Below, piece by piece: positions 23,670 to 36,590 of a stretch of DNA of 64,000 bases (the stretch's first letter is position 1; every line of letters begins with the position of its first letter). The stretch lies in contig CM035439.1 of assembly GCA_020310875.1 (NCBI GenBank), positions 143,581,200-143,645,199 of the forward strand. Reading direction: 5' to 3'. The position numbers were made by a program, and so were the translations under genes. The DNA is from Ceratopteris richardii. Taxonomy: Eukaryota; Streptophyta; Polypodiopsida; Polypodiales; Pteridaceae. The notes under the pieces were generated by a model that ran no database searches, had not been told where the DNA came from, and saw only the letters and a list, made by a program, of their open reading frames with translations.

Positions 23670-26600
23670 ATTCCAACGTATGATGTTGATGATATTCGTC
23701 CACAACATTCACAATTATCAGTAAGACCACGATTATCAAAAGCTTCCATGAGGAGGCTACGCAAAACTAATCCTGTGCAATATGCAAAGTTGAAAGATCT
23801 ATATTCAAAAGATGATAAAGTACAAGATTTGTGTGACAATGATGAAGATGATGGCATGGCAAATTTTATTGAGGATTGGTATCAAAATGACAGTGAGAGC
23901 ATTGATATTTCTAGAAATGAAAAATCTCTTCGAGAGGAATGTCTAAAGCATGTATATGAAGGAAGTCGTTTGACACGACTAAGTGCGAGCTTACTTATTC
24001 TCAACCTTCAAAATCATTTTGGATGGAGTAATGTATCTGTTTCGATACTATTAAGGTATAATTTTCATTTTTCTATCTATTTATATATATATACATGCAG
24101 TTTTTTATTCTTACTTTAGATAAGATAAGAAAAAGAACTTGAATTGAATGGATACGATTGTTTGGATGGCAGGATACGATTGTTTGGATGGCAGGATACG
24201 ATTGTTTGGATCGCAGGATATGATTGTTTGGATGGCAAGATACGATTGTTTGTTTTGGAGGATATGAATGATTTGTCGATTCACACATATGTTCAGTTTG
24301 AAAGTGTGAATCGACAAATCATTCAATGAAGGTACATACTTCTTGTGTCCAAAACAAACAATCGTATCGTGCCATCCAAAACAATCAAATTTTGTGTAAA
24401 TATTTTGAAAGATGCATTAATAGTTTTAAAAGATGCGCTGACAAAAAGTGTCCATTCAATTCAAGTTCTTGTTCTTACCTTATCTAAAGTAAGAATAAAA
24501 ACCTACATGTATATATGTATATTTAGTTATTTACCTTTTGTAATATATCTTTTTTTGATAAACTTACAGGTTATTATCTAAAAAGTTTTTACCAAGTCAG
24601 AATATTCTTCCTACCTCACATGATGAAATGAAGAAGATAATCAACAATCTTGGTATAGATTATCAATGTATACATGCATGTCCTAACGATTGTATTTTAT
24701 ATAGAGGTGAATATGCAGACTCTTTGACATGTCCCAAATGTCAATCTCCTCGATATAAGGGTGAAGAAGGTAAAAATCCCAAAAAAGGTATTGAGACATT
24801 TTCCATTGGCTCCACGGATTAGACATATGTTTCAAAGCCCCAAATTATCAAAGCTTTTGACTTGGGGACATGGAGAGGTATTAATTTCATTGATGTATCA
24901 AAAAGCATCAATGAAAGACATATTACAGTTCGTGGTATTATGGCTTGGACTATTCACGATTTTCCTGGATATGGCGTATGTTCAGGTATTGATGTAATTT
25001 CTTTATTCAATATGCATGTAAATAAATATGATTTAATCTAATTACATTTTTATTATTTTTCATGATGCAGGAATATCTATTAAGGGTTATAAAGCTTGTC
25101 CATATTGTGGTGATTGGTTGAGATCAACCTATAGTAAGAATCTCAACAAAAATATTTATCTTCAACATTGTATAAAAAATGGACAGATGGACCTCTGATA
25201 GATCCAGAAGCAGAAATCTTTAGTGATGATTCAGATAATGAGTATGTGAACAGAGGTAAAGGAAAATTGGCACTCGCTGAGAACATATCAATATGGTATT
25301 CTTTGGAGTATTGGAAAGAGTTAAAAGTATGTCATCTTCTTGATCCTATGCATATATTCAAAAATATTGGTTATTCACTATGGCAGCATCTTCTTGGACT
25401 AAAAGATACCACAGCATCAAGGAATGATTTGAAAGATAAAAAATCCAAACCAAAGTTATGGCCAGTTTTTGATAGACATCGACAAGAAACGACTTATGCA
25501 TCTGCTCCTTGGGTACTTACAACAAAAGAGATACAGACTATCAACAATAGAATTCAATTGATTAAGACTCCTACAGGATATAGAGCATCGTTTCAAAACA
25601 TGTTTACTATGGATGATAAGAGCTTATCTGGGTTAAAGACCCATGACTGGCATAACTTTTTGAAACATATTTTACCTTTGGTTATCGATGGATGTACAAC
25701 GAAAGGAGTACGAGATGTGATCTATCGTCTTGGATCACTTATAAGGTAATTATGATACTTTTATATTTAATATGTATGAATATTGGATATCTTTTATTTT
25801 TTAATTAACTTCTTTATAACTGTTTTTATGATATGTATAGGTGGATTACATCCAAAGAGATCGATAAAAATTCGATCCCACAAAAAAAACGTGAATGCAA
25901 AGAGCTACTATGTTTGATGGAAAAAGAACTTCCTACTTCATTTTTTGATATTCAGGTTCATTTATTAGTCCATCTTGTAGATGATATAGAGATTGCAGGT
26001 GTTGTCAATACTCGATTGATGTTTTAGGTCGAGCGATCTATGGGAATACTAAAAGGTTATGTGCGACAAAGAGCAAAACTAGAAGGATCCATGGCAAAGG
26101 GTTGGATGCTTGAAGAGTGCATGTGTTATGTTAGTGAGTACCTTGAAAGAGTTCATGAAGAAGCTCCACGTGCATGGACCAACGAGTCTTCTTCAAAAAT
26201 AACAGATGAGGTATTATCAAGTAAGGGGGTTCCATTCTTATTTACATTTCAAGAAAAAAATGATGTTTCTACTTTTGTAGCATATAATAGCAAATGCATG
26301 CAAGCATTCCTTAGCGAGTACGAGGAACTTCAAAGTCTCCGAAGTAAAAGGTGAAAAAACAAAAGATCTAGACGTAATCTCGATAATAATGAGATTACAG
26401 ATATACCTTCTTTCACGGATTGGCTATATAGTCGTTTTGCAACGCGCCAACGCAAATAATGAAGAAATCTAAGATGAGCAAAGAGAGTTAATGATAGGTT
26501 GTGAATGAAAGGTAATTTTATTAAAATAATATTTTATTTTTTTACAGGCTCGAATGTTTACTAATATGTGGGCTTTTGGACAGCATATTAGAATCAAAGC

Positions 26601-27402
26601 CATTGATTCTTTACGTAAAACAGAGGATTCTAGTATTGTTGCTTCTTTCAAGCAACTATCACGTGCGAGCTCAAAAGACACGAACCTTATAGATAGCGAA
26701 CTTGGTTACATAGGAACTATTGTTGGTATCTACGAAATTTCATTTCGTACATTCAAACAGGTAGAAAAAAGTTTATATATATTTTTTAGAGTTAGTTATT
26801 TTTTTAAGCACCTAATAATGGGTTTTTGTTGTTGTATATTTCGATAGGTCATTTTGAAGGTTGACTGGTTTCGAGCAAAGTATAAAGGTAGTAATTCTAC
26901 ATTAAGAAGGGAATTATTTGGGTTTTGGGCAATTGATTCTTCCAAGGTAATGCGATCTACTACAGAACCATATATTCTTCCTAGGCATATTGAAAAAGCA
27001 TTTTTTTATAAAAACCCAGATGCTCATCCTTGGTGGCAAGTCATTCATGTGCAACCTAGAGGTAGGTCATTGTTTGAACAGTTTATTTTTAGAGAGATCG
27101 AAGAAAGTCCTCTTGATGATTCAGCATCAGATACTGATACATCAACATCTGAAATAGAAATTAGAATCATTATACATGATAATGATACTAATCTTTTTGA
27201 TGAAGAGGATAATTCTCTACATGCTGATTCTACTGATGAGGAAGAGGAATTACCAGAAATAGATATTAATCCATCAATAGGTGATGTGATTCATGAGAAC
27301 ATAGATTTAACAATAGAAGAAATAAATGAAATCAATAAGGATAATGAAGATGAGACTATATTGATGTCTTACCAAAATGATGGGAATAATGAAAACATAT
27401 GA
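23670..27402 (+). pseudogene. TNPD transposase of CACTA copy B (Transposase_21 with DUF4218 and DUF4216)
   Basis: The catalytic transposase. Exons: 23670-24055 (ends FGWSNVSVSILL), 24570-24985 (IHACPNDCILYRGEY, then IMAWTIHDFPGYG), 25071-25745 (GYKACPYCGDWL, CHLLDPMHIFKNIG), 25841-26511 (DUF4218: VHLLVHLVDDIE, MGILKGYVRQRAK), 26548-26760 and 26848-27402 (DUF4216: YIGTIVGIYEI, VDWFRAKYKG, then an acidic tail). Introns are GT-AG and AT-rich. Damage: a frameshift in an A-run near 24780, loss of the centre of the catalytic domain near 24875 (the part with RLGLAMDG in the family II copy is missing), frame break near 25180 and TAG at 26025-26027. The first exon has no clear ATG before 23748; in phase 0 it could be joined to the exon ending at 22726. 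Confidence 0.88.
24098..24503. mobile_element. Foldback MITE-like insertion in a TNPD intron
   Basis: About 50 bases at each end form an inverted repeat: the left end reads ttttattcttactttagata and the right end is its complement. A second inner inverted repeat (gtgtgaatcgacaaatcatt and its complement) lies at about 24270-24325. The hexamer TACATG flanks both sides (24092-24097, 24504-24509) and is a candidate target duplication. Inside the left arm a 22-base unit beginning GGATACGATTG is repeated five times (24151-24260). There is no coding capacity. Confidence 0.78.
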
Positions 27403-28511
27403 GCAGATTAGATAGTAAATTGTACTCTAGTTATCGATCAATAACTTGAAGCTTCTGAATGGATATTAGATAATAGGTTTTTTTTTATTAACTTGAATAA
27501 CGATGAATCCTATTAGAGAGATGAAATCATGTTCTTCTAAGTTAGAACATGAAGCTCGGAGGTATGCCTAATTATTTTATATATAGCTTTATCTTCGAGG
27601 AGCAAATTTTTATCATGTATGTATGCATATGTGTGTGTATTCATGTGTATTATATGTATACATATGTTAGTATGCATATATATGTATTTCATGTATATGT
27701 ATGTGTTTGCATGTGTGTGATATATGTATACATGTGTTAAATATGCATATGTGTATATATGCATATGCATTTATGCAAAATATTCATGTATTCATGTAAT
27801 ATATGCAAGTGTTTATAATTGTGTACATGTATATATGTATATGTGTCTATGTGTAAATATGTACATGTAAATATGTATGCATGTATATATATGTTTATGT
27901 GTGCATGTAGGCATGTATATATGATGTGTACATGTATATATGTATATATGTCTATGTGTAAATGTGTACATGTAAATATGTTAGTATGTATATATATATT
28001 TATGTGTGCATTTAGGCATGTATGTGTGATGCATAATATATCTACTCCATTTTATATTTATGTATCCTATCTACATGATGTGTATATATCTTTACATATA
28101 TTATGATCCTCATTGATTCGAGTAGCTATATATAGAGGCATAAGGTTGGGAGGAGAGACATCTCTCTAGTAGGACGTCGGAGGTGTACATATACTTCAAA
28201 CATATGGCTAAAAAGTTGAATTAGAGTTTTTAAATTAGGGATTTCAAAACCCTAATATCAAAATTAGTGTTTTCAATTTAGGATTTTTGAAATAGGATTT
28301 ATTTATTTATTTATTTATTTATTTATGTGTATGCATGTGTTGTGTATGTATGTGTATCTATATGTGCATATGCATGTGTTTTGTGTGTATATATGCATGT
28401 GTGTATGTGTGTATTTATACCTCTAGTCTCTCTCTCTCTCTCATATACAGACATACATGCATAAACACACATACTCATATCCACATATATATACATAAAA
28501 TCAGTGCATAC
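27403..28511. repeat. Spacer between TNPD and the minus-strand gene
   Basis: TG-rich degenerate repeats (tgcatatgtgtgtgtattc type) at 27600-28030 and 28325-28420, and an ATTT tetranucleotide run at 28300-28325. No coding frame is supported. The 3' ends of the convergent TNPD and antisense transcripts would meet or overlap here. Confidence 0.6.
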
Positions 28512-29239
28512 CGTGCATTGTCGCGACGATGAGCCATAAGTGTCCGCATCTCTTTTAAACACCACTTAAGGGACCATCCTGTCCCAAACTCTGTCTCAAG
28601 TGAACTAAGCACATATTTCGTATCCCTCTCATCATGCTCACTACAAAAATAAAAAAGATAATGTAAATAAAACATAAGATATATATTTCAATTTATATGT
28701 AAAACTTTTACTTACTTCCACGGTAAGTGGATAAAGCGTAGGTACGAGTCGCATAGTGCCCGCATTCTTCTCTTGAACTCCAATCCATTCCCTATAAACA
28801 CAATGTTCCCCTCTCGCTCTATGTCGCACTCTAATCCTAAGGTGCCTATGCATGTCCTCATAGGCAACTCTGCTCTGCTATCACGTGTTGGAGGTGGTAT
28901 AGGTGTCCTGAAAATAGGCAGATATAAATAAATAAAAATATGTGTTATAATATCATTAAAAAAGTTTATGAAAACAAAACATACCTATGAGCAGCTAGCT
29001 CTCTTCCTGTATGTGGAGCCGTAGAAGAGCCCTCGTCTGATTGCTGGGTAAGCATCTTGATCGTATAATCCAGCTCCTCATCAGACACCTGTGCGTAATT
29101 ACGCATTATGCCCCCTAGAGTATCAGACGGAACTCTTGCTCTCATAAGAATTTTTATGAGAGTGAGTTTCGCCTTTCTCTCTCTACTGGGATCCATAATA
29201 CCTAACATATAGAACAAAATGGTTAGAAATCAATATATA

Positions 29240-31375
29240 TACGTGTACATATGTAAGTGTGTATGCATTAAGTATGTGTATGTATGCATGTGTGTGTGTA
29301 TGTATGTGCGTGTATCTGTGTGTAGGTGTGTATGCACGTGTATGTGTGTATGCATCATTATGTGTATATGTATCTATGTGTGTATGTGTGTGTATATGTG
29401 TGTGTGTGTATGTATGTGTATATGTGTGTGTATGCATGTATGTATGTATGCATATGCATCTGCATTATGTATGTATATATATATGCATGTATGTGTATGT
29501 GTGAGTATGTCTCTCTATGTGTGTGTATGCATATATGTGTGTATGTATGCATATATGTGTGTATGTGTGTATGTGTGTGTATATGTGTTTGTATGTGTGC
29601 ATGCATGTGTATGTGTGTGTATGCATCATTATGCGTGTAAGTGTCTATGTGTGTTTGTGTGTGTATATGTGTGCGTGTGTGTGTCTATGTGTATGTGTGT
29701 GTGTGTCTATGAGTGTGTATGTGTTTATGTGTATGTATGTATCTATGTGTGTGTATGTGTCTATGTGCATATGTGTATGCATGTATGTATGCATATGTGT
29801 GTGTATGCATGTGTATGTGTGTGTATGCATCATTACGTGTGTATGTGTCTATGTGTGTATGTGTGTGTATATGTGTGTGTGTATCTATGTGTATGTGTGT
29901 GTGTCTATGAGTGTTGATGTGTTGATGTGTATGTATGTATCTATGTGTATGTATGTGTCTATGTGTGTATGTGTATGCATGTATGTATGCATATGTGTGT
30001 GTATGCATATGTATGTGTGTGTATGCATCATTATGTGTGTCTATGTATGCATGTGTATGTGTGTATGCATCATTATGTGTGTATGTGTGTATGTGTGTAT
30101 GTGTGTGTGTCTATGAGTGTGTATGTGTTTATGTGTATGTATGTATCTATGTGTGTGTATGTGTCTATGTGTGTATGTGTATGCATGTATGTATGCATAT
30201 GTGTGTGTATGCATATGTATGTGTGTGTATGCATCATTATGTGTGTCTATGTATGCATGTGTATGTGTGTATGCATCATTACCTGTGTATGTGTCTATGT
30301 GTGTATGTGTGTGTGTATATGTGTGTGTGTCTATGTGTATGTGTGTGTGTCTATGAGTGTGTATGTGTTTATGAGTATGTATCTATGTGTGTGTATGTGT
30401 ATGCATGTATGTATGCATATGTGTGTGTATGCATATGTATGTGTGTGTATGCATCATTATGTGTGTATGTGTGTGTGTGTGTGTCTATGAGTGTGTATGT
30501 GTTTATGTGTATGTATGTATCTATGTGTGTGTATGTGTCTATGTGTGTATGTGTATGCATGTATGTATGCATATGTGTGTGTATGCATGTGTATGTGTGT
30601 GAATGCATCATTATGTGTGTCTATGAGTGTGTATGTATATGTGTATATGTGTGTGTATATGTGTGTCTATGTGTGTGTGTATATGTGTGTATGCATGTGT
30701 ATGTGTGTGAATGCATCATTATGTGTGTATGTGTCTATGTGTGTATGTGTGTGTATATGTACGTGTATATGTGTGCACGTCTATGTGTATGTGTGTGTGT
30801 GTCTATGTGTGTGTATGTGTTTATGTGTGTGTATGTGTCTATGTGTGTGTATGTGTCTATGTGTGTATGTGTCTATGTGTGTATGTATGCATATGTGTGT
30901 ATGTGTGTGTATGCATTATGTATGCATATGTGTCTGTATGCATTATGTATGTGTATGTATGCATATGCATTATGTATGTGTATGTATGCATGTGAATTAT
31001 GCATGCATATGTGTGTGTATGCATGTAACTATGTATGTATGTATGCATATGCATATGCATTATGTATGCATATGTGTGTGTATGCATGTAAGTATGTATG
31101 GATGTACGCATATGCATATGCACTATGTATGCATGTATGTGTATGTGTGTGCATGTCTCTCTCTATGTGTGTGTGTATGTGTGTGTGTATGTGTGTGTGT
31201 GTATATGTATGTGTTTATGTGTGTGCATGTGTGTATGCAACCTTATTTGTGTATGTGTGTATATGTGTGTGTATTTGTGTGTATGTGTGTGTGTGTATGT
31301 GTATGTGTGTGTGTGTCTATGTGTGTATATGTGTGTGTGTACATATGTATGTGTATGTAAGTGTGTGTGTGTGTG
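29240..31375. repeat. TG-rich higher-order satellite of copy B
   Basis: Words of gtgtat, gtctat and gcatgt arranged in a larger unit of roughly 200 bases: the landmark atgcatcattatg recurs near 29349, 29619, 29824, 30025, 30226 and 30452. It is the inverse of the array in copy A (31700-34370). It carries no real genes despite long open frames. Confidence 0.88.
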
Positions 31376-31389
31376 TGCGCATACCCTCG

Positions 31390-31696
31390 TCCGAGTCCCG
31401 GCACAAATGTGCCGAGAGAAATCAAATTTTTTCTTTTACATTCCAGAGTGTCGCATATGCGACGCTCTGCAATTTGCCAACGTCGCTCCCACCGTCGCTA
31501 GGCAACGACGAAATTAGCGACGCTCTTTAATTAACGTCGTCTAAGCGACGCTAGCATCGCTTATGCGACGAGGGTCGAGGAAAAAAAAATTCAAAATTCT
31601 GACCGTCGCTTATGCGACGACCACGTCACATAAGCGACGCTTCACGTTTTTTTTCCAATTTGGGGGCGTCGCTACGCCCCCCTTTTTCTTGTAGTG
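31390..31696 (-). repeat. Right-type terminus of CACTA copy B
   Basis: Conserved block cccggcacaaatgtgccgag, then GCGACG subterminal repeats, ending tttttcttgtagtg. It is the inverse of 17832-18165. The 5' flank of the minus-strand Transposase_24 gene lies just inside, so this end probably holds its promoter. Confidence 0.9.
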
Positions 31697-31699
31697 AAT

Positions 31700-34370
31700 G
31701 CATATGCATACATACATACTTACATGCATACATACACATACATAATGCATACACACACATATGCATATATAATGCATACACAGACATACACAACATATGC
31801 ATACATACATGCATACACATACACACATAGACACATACAAACACATAGACACATACACACACATAAACACATACACACTCATAGACGCGTAGCGACGCAT
31901 ACACATAGACACACACACATACACACACACATATACACAGACACATACACATACACACATAATGATGCATACACACATACACATGCATACACATACATAT
32001 GCATACATACATGCATACACATACACACATAGAAACATACACACACATAAACACATATGCATACACACATCATGATGCATACACACACATACACACATAC
32101 ACACACATATACACACACATATATGCATACACACACACATAGAGAGACATGCACACACATACACATACATGCATACATATGCATACATAATGCATATGCA
32201 TATGCATACATACATACTTACATGCATATACATAATGCACATGCATACATACACATACATAATGAATACTCACACATATGCATACATAATGCATACACAC
32301 ACATATGCATACATACATGCATACACATACACACATAGACACATACACACACAGACACATACACACACATAAACACATACACACTCATAGACGCGTAGCG
32401 ACACATACATATAGACACATACACATACACACGCACATATACACACACACAAACATACACACATAGACACATACACACATAATGATGCATACACACACAT
32501 ACACATGCATACACACACATATGCATACATACATGCATACACATACACACATATACACATACACAGACATAGACACATACACACACATAAACACATACAC
32601 ACTCAGAGACACACACACATACACATAGACACACACACACACACATACACACACACACATACACACACACATACACACATAGACACATACACACATAATG
32701 ATGCATACACACACATACACATGCATACACACATACAGACACATACACACACACACATACACACACATATATGCATACACACACATCGAGAGACATACAC
32801 ACACATACACATACATGCATACATATGCATACATAATGCATATGCATATGCATACATACATACTTACATGCATACATACACATACATAATGCATAAACAC
32901 ACATATGCATACATAATGCATACACACATACACACACATATGCATATATACATGCATACACATACACATAGACACATAGACACATACACACACATAAACA
33001 CATACACACTCATAGACGCACACACATTCACATAGAAACACACACATACACACACACATATACACACACACATACACACATAATGATGCATACACACACA
33101 TACACATGCATACACATACATATGCATACATACATGCATACACATACAGACAGACACATACACACACATAGACACATACACACACATAAACACATACACA
33201 CTCATAGATACACACACATACACATAGACACACACACATACACACACACACATAGACACATACACACATAATGATGCATACACACACATACACATGCATA
33301 CACACATACAGACACATATACACACACATACACACATATATGCATACACACACGCATAGAGAGACATACACACACATACACATACATGCATACACATGCA
33401 TATGCATATGCATACATACATACTTACATGCATACATAATGCACATGCATACATACACATACATAATGCATACACACACATATGCATACATAATGCATAC
33501 ACACACATACACACATATGCATAGATACATGCATACACATACACACATACACACATACACACACATTGACACATACACACACATAAACACATACACACTC
33601 ATAGACGCGTAGCAACACATACATATAGACACATACACATACACATATATACACACATACACACATAGACACATACACACATAATGATGCATACACACAC
33701 ATACACGTGCATACACACACATATGCATACATACATGCATACACATACACGCATAGATGCATACACACACATAGACACATACACACACATAAACACATAC
33801 ACACTCATAGAAACACACACATACACATAGACACACACACACATACACACACATACACAGATAATGATGCATACACACACATACACATGCATACACACAT
33901 ACAAACACATATACACACACACATACACACACACATATAGAGACATACACATACATGCATACATATGCATACATAATGCATATGCATACATACATACTTA
34001 CATGAATACATACACATACGTAATGCATACACACACATATGCATACATAATGCATACATAATGCATACACACACATATGCATACATACATACATACACAT
34101 ACACAAATAGACACATACACGCACATAGACACATACACACACATAAACACATACACACTCATAGATGCACACACATACACATAGACACACACACATATAC
34201 ACACGCACATACACACATAGACACATACACACATAATGATGCATACACACACATACACATGCATACACACATACACACACACATACACGCACATACATAC
34301 ACACACACATGTATACATACACATACTTAATGCGTACACACATACATATGTACACGTATATATATATATT
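31700..34370. repeat. ACAY higher-order satellite, copy A part 2
   Basis: Continuation of the 18317-19096 array after the copy B insertion. The landmark aatgatgcatacacac recurs at about 31961, 32486, 32697, 33080, 33268, 33681, 33864 and 34233, giving units near 190 bases and multiples. Three units contain catagacgcgtagc (31880, 32386, 33600), fragments that resemble the element's own subterminal GTAGCGAC motif. Confidence 0.88.
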
Positions 34371-34401
34371 GATTTCTAACCCATTTTGTTTTATATGTTA
34401 G

Positions 34402-34500
34402 GTATAATGGATCCTAGTAGAGAGAGAAAGGCAAAACTCACTCTCATAAAAAGTCTTATGAGAGCAAGAGTTCGGTCTGATACTCTAGGGGCCATAATGC
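34402..34500 (+). pseudogene. First exon fragment of the Transposase_24-type gene, CACTA copy A
   Basis: After a splice acceptor (ttag at 34398-34401) an ATG at 34407 starts MDPSRERKAKLTLIKSLMRA, nearly the same as the first exon of the copy B gene at 29196. Similarity ends at about 34500 (ataatgc), where the sequence joins a decayed copia element. It shows that copy A had the same right-end gene and orientation. Confidence 0.85.
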
Positions 34501-36227
34501 ATCTTGATATATACACCTCAACCAAATGGGAAAGTAGAAAGGAAGAATATTTACATCATAAACATAGCAAAGTCATTGATGAATGAAATGAATGTATCTA
34601 GTTTTTATTTAGTTGACACAATCACCAAAAGTTTTTAGTTGATGAATAGAGGCCCAACATTCGTGATACATTCAAGGAAAGTTTATAAAAAATGGAGAGG
34701 TAAAAGAACTAACCTATTGCTCTTATAAATCTTTGTTTGTGTGGTACATCCATGCACATTGTAGTGAGTTGCATAAGCTTCACCCTAGGAAAGAAAATGT
34801 ATTCTTCCGGGAATCTATAAGTCAAAAGGGATAAAAATGTTATAATTGATTCACTAAAGATCTAAAGGTTTTAAGGGTTGTATCATTTGATGATCTATTC
34901 CCTTGATATGGTAAGAATAATTATATACGTGCAAAAGCCATGGATGAACCAATAAAAATCCAAAGGGAAGATCCTACAACCATGGAGCTTAGTGGACCAA
35001 GGAGTCAAGCATTGAGGAAGGATAAAAATTCATCTCACCATGGAGGCAAAGCGGATCGAACAGACTATAACATTGCTTTGGCTACATAAAAGAGGTGGAC
35101 ACTCTATCAACGTGATGTGAAAATGAGTTTCTAAATGGATTCTTGGAAGAGATAGGGTGCATGGATCAACTTCCTAGGTTTAGTCATGATAAGATTCTTG
35201 ATTATGTATGCAAGCTTAGGAAGGAACCATATGGTTTACTGAAAGATACACAAGCTTGGATTCAAAGATTTTTATAATATTACTAGAGTTTTGAGTTCAG
35301 ACAAAGTTAAGAAGATCCCCCATTATTTATAAAGGTAAGAAAAGGTAAATAGGTATACATATGGATATACGTTGATGATATTTGTATCACAACGAATAAC
35401 AAAGATGGCTTCAAAAACATATAGCAAAGACTTGGAAGGGGAGTCCAAATTCTCAAATCTTGATTAGTTGGAAGTATTTCTTAGAAAATGAAGTGGTTTA
35501 CACATAAGAGGAGTATGGATAATCCAAAGAAAGTAGTTGACATACGTGTTTGGTAAAGTATGGAATGATCGCAAGCAATCAAATCACAAATCCTATGCAA
35601 TTGAATGTGAAAGACACTTTGTATGAAGGTAAAAGGATAGATTACATCTTTTTGTATAGGTCTTTGTGAGTTTTTTCCTCTATGCAACCATAACAAGGTT
35701 TGATATATCATACATTGCAGGTGTGTTGTCTCAATATATGCAAGAAAAATAACCACAGCTTGAAGTAGAAAAAATGATGCTAGATATTTAAAAGGGAAAA
35801 TAATTGAAGCTTTCAAATATCCATACGATGGTAATATGTAGGTTAAATCAATCAGTAATGTAATAATTGGAGAGGATCTAAAGAAGATAGGAAGAGTACA
35901 AGTGGGTGTATGGTAATGTGTGGATCAAAACTCTACCATGGGGTTCAAACACGAAATCCACAATTATGTGAAGCTCAAATCTTAGGTATAGCTCAAGTCA
36001 TGTGTAAGCTTATGTGGTTTAAAAAGTTCCCTAAGGGCTTACATATGCACGTTGATAAAATTCCAACTATGTGTGACAAAACTACGTACAAATGCATCAT
36101 ATGGTTACAATGGATCATGTGGCAGATATCCTCACAAAATAATTAGATAGTATCAAGTTGTGTGTTCAAAATCTGCTTTGGATTGAAGGATCTTGGAATC
36201 TTATCACAAGTTGAAGGTTGAGGGGAG
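34501..36227 (+). pseudogene. Decayed Ty1/copia pol (copia D)
   Basis: Pieces of integrase, reverse transcriptase and RNase H in copia order on the plus strand. TACACCTCAACCAAATGGG at about 34513 is the integrase YTPQxNG region. Further on come an LYQxDVK-like segment at about 35100, WIYVDDICIT with an intact YVDD at about 35360, a TRFDISYIAGVLSQYMQ segment at about 35696 and an RNase H region at 35900-36140. Many stops and frameshifts are present. The 5' part was lost at the junction with CACTA copy A at 34500. A polypurine tract (36215-36227) and LTR start follow. Confidence 0.75.
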
Positions 36228-36590
36228 TGTTGAAACTTATCATTGTTGAAGGAAGAGGGGGGTGTCTGTGGAGAATGTGTTCCCCTATGTGCAACGAAAA
36301 CGTGTAGTGAACCTTGTATATCGAGCACTTGGACAAATAACTCAATTTGGACAAGTTTTGATTAGGAAACACAACTGACGAAGATGAACTACCTCTCCAA
36401 AGAAGTATGCTGAAGAATTGAACTTCACTCTCGCACTGATACCTCCCTTAATATATATTCTTTGAAGAAAGATATTTGAGATAGAGAAAGTGCATGCAAA
36501 TAGCTTTCCAACAAGCTAAAACACAAGTAATTTGGATGCATTTTGGTTGGGAAATGCAATTGACCAAAATAGACCAGCTGCACACACAAG
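36228..36590 (+). repeat. LTR start of copia D with tandem ~170-base units
   Basis: TGTTGAAACTTATC follows the purine tract ttgaggggag. From about 36399 the sequence is a ~170-190-base unit (aagtatgctgaagaattgaa ... gaccaaaatagaccagctg) that repeats at about 43335-43520 and 43521-43630. Gypsy element 2 sits inside the array. Confidence 0.65.

Larger units (their letters stand above)
21267..29196 (-). pseudogene. Transposase_24-type (TNPA-like) gene of CACTA copy B, interlocked with the plus-strand genes
   Basis: Predicted minus-strand exons: ATG at 29196 to 28987 (MDPSRERKAKLTLIK), 28908-28716 (ends HLPW), 28640-28512 (SLKWCLKEMRTLMAHRRD), then 21961-21856 (IPPESWQFFRRQLHLQEL), 21764-21684 (SGHTSHLGQMGHNGF), 21600-21496 (DYGRYPMKQEIEYATHF) and 21407-21267, an acidic tail rich in Asp ending at TAG. 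The order matches the Transposase_24 domain: charged helix, PxxxW segment, His-Gly-Phe segment. The two halves are 6.5 kb apart with the SET and TNPD exons between them. Phase 2 at 28512 fits an acceptor at 21962. The donor at 21495 is ATGAGT, while copy C has GTGAGT, so this copy lost a splice site. Alternatively the 3' half is a separate gene starting at its own ATG (21952). Confidence 0.68.

Noticed and set aside
32385..34355. Very long open frames (up to 656 codons) in ACAY/TG repeats
   Set aside because: Repeats of ACAY words lack stop codons in several frames on both strands; the Cys/Val/Tyr/Met or His/Thr/Ile strings have no domain and follow the repeat period.
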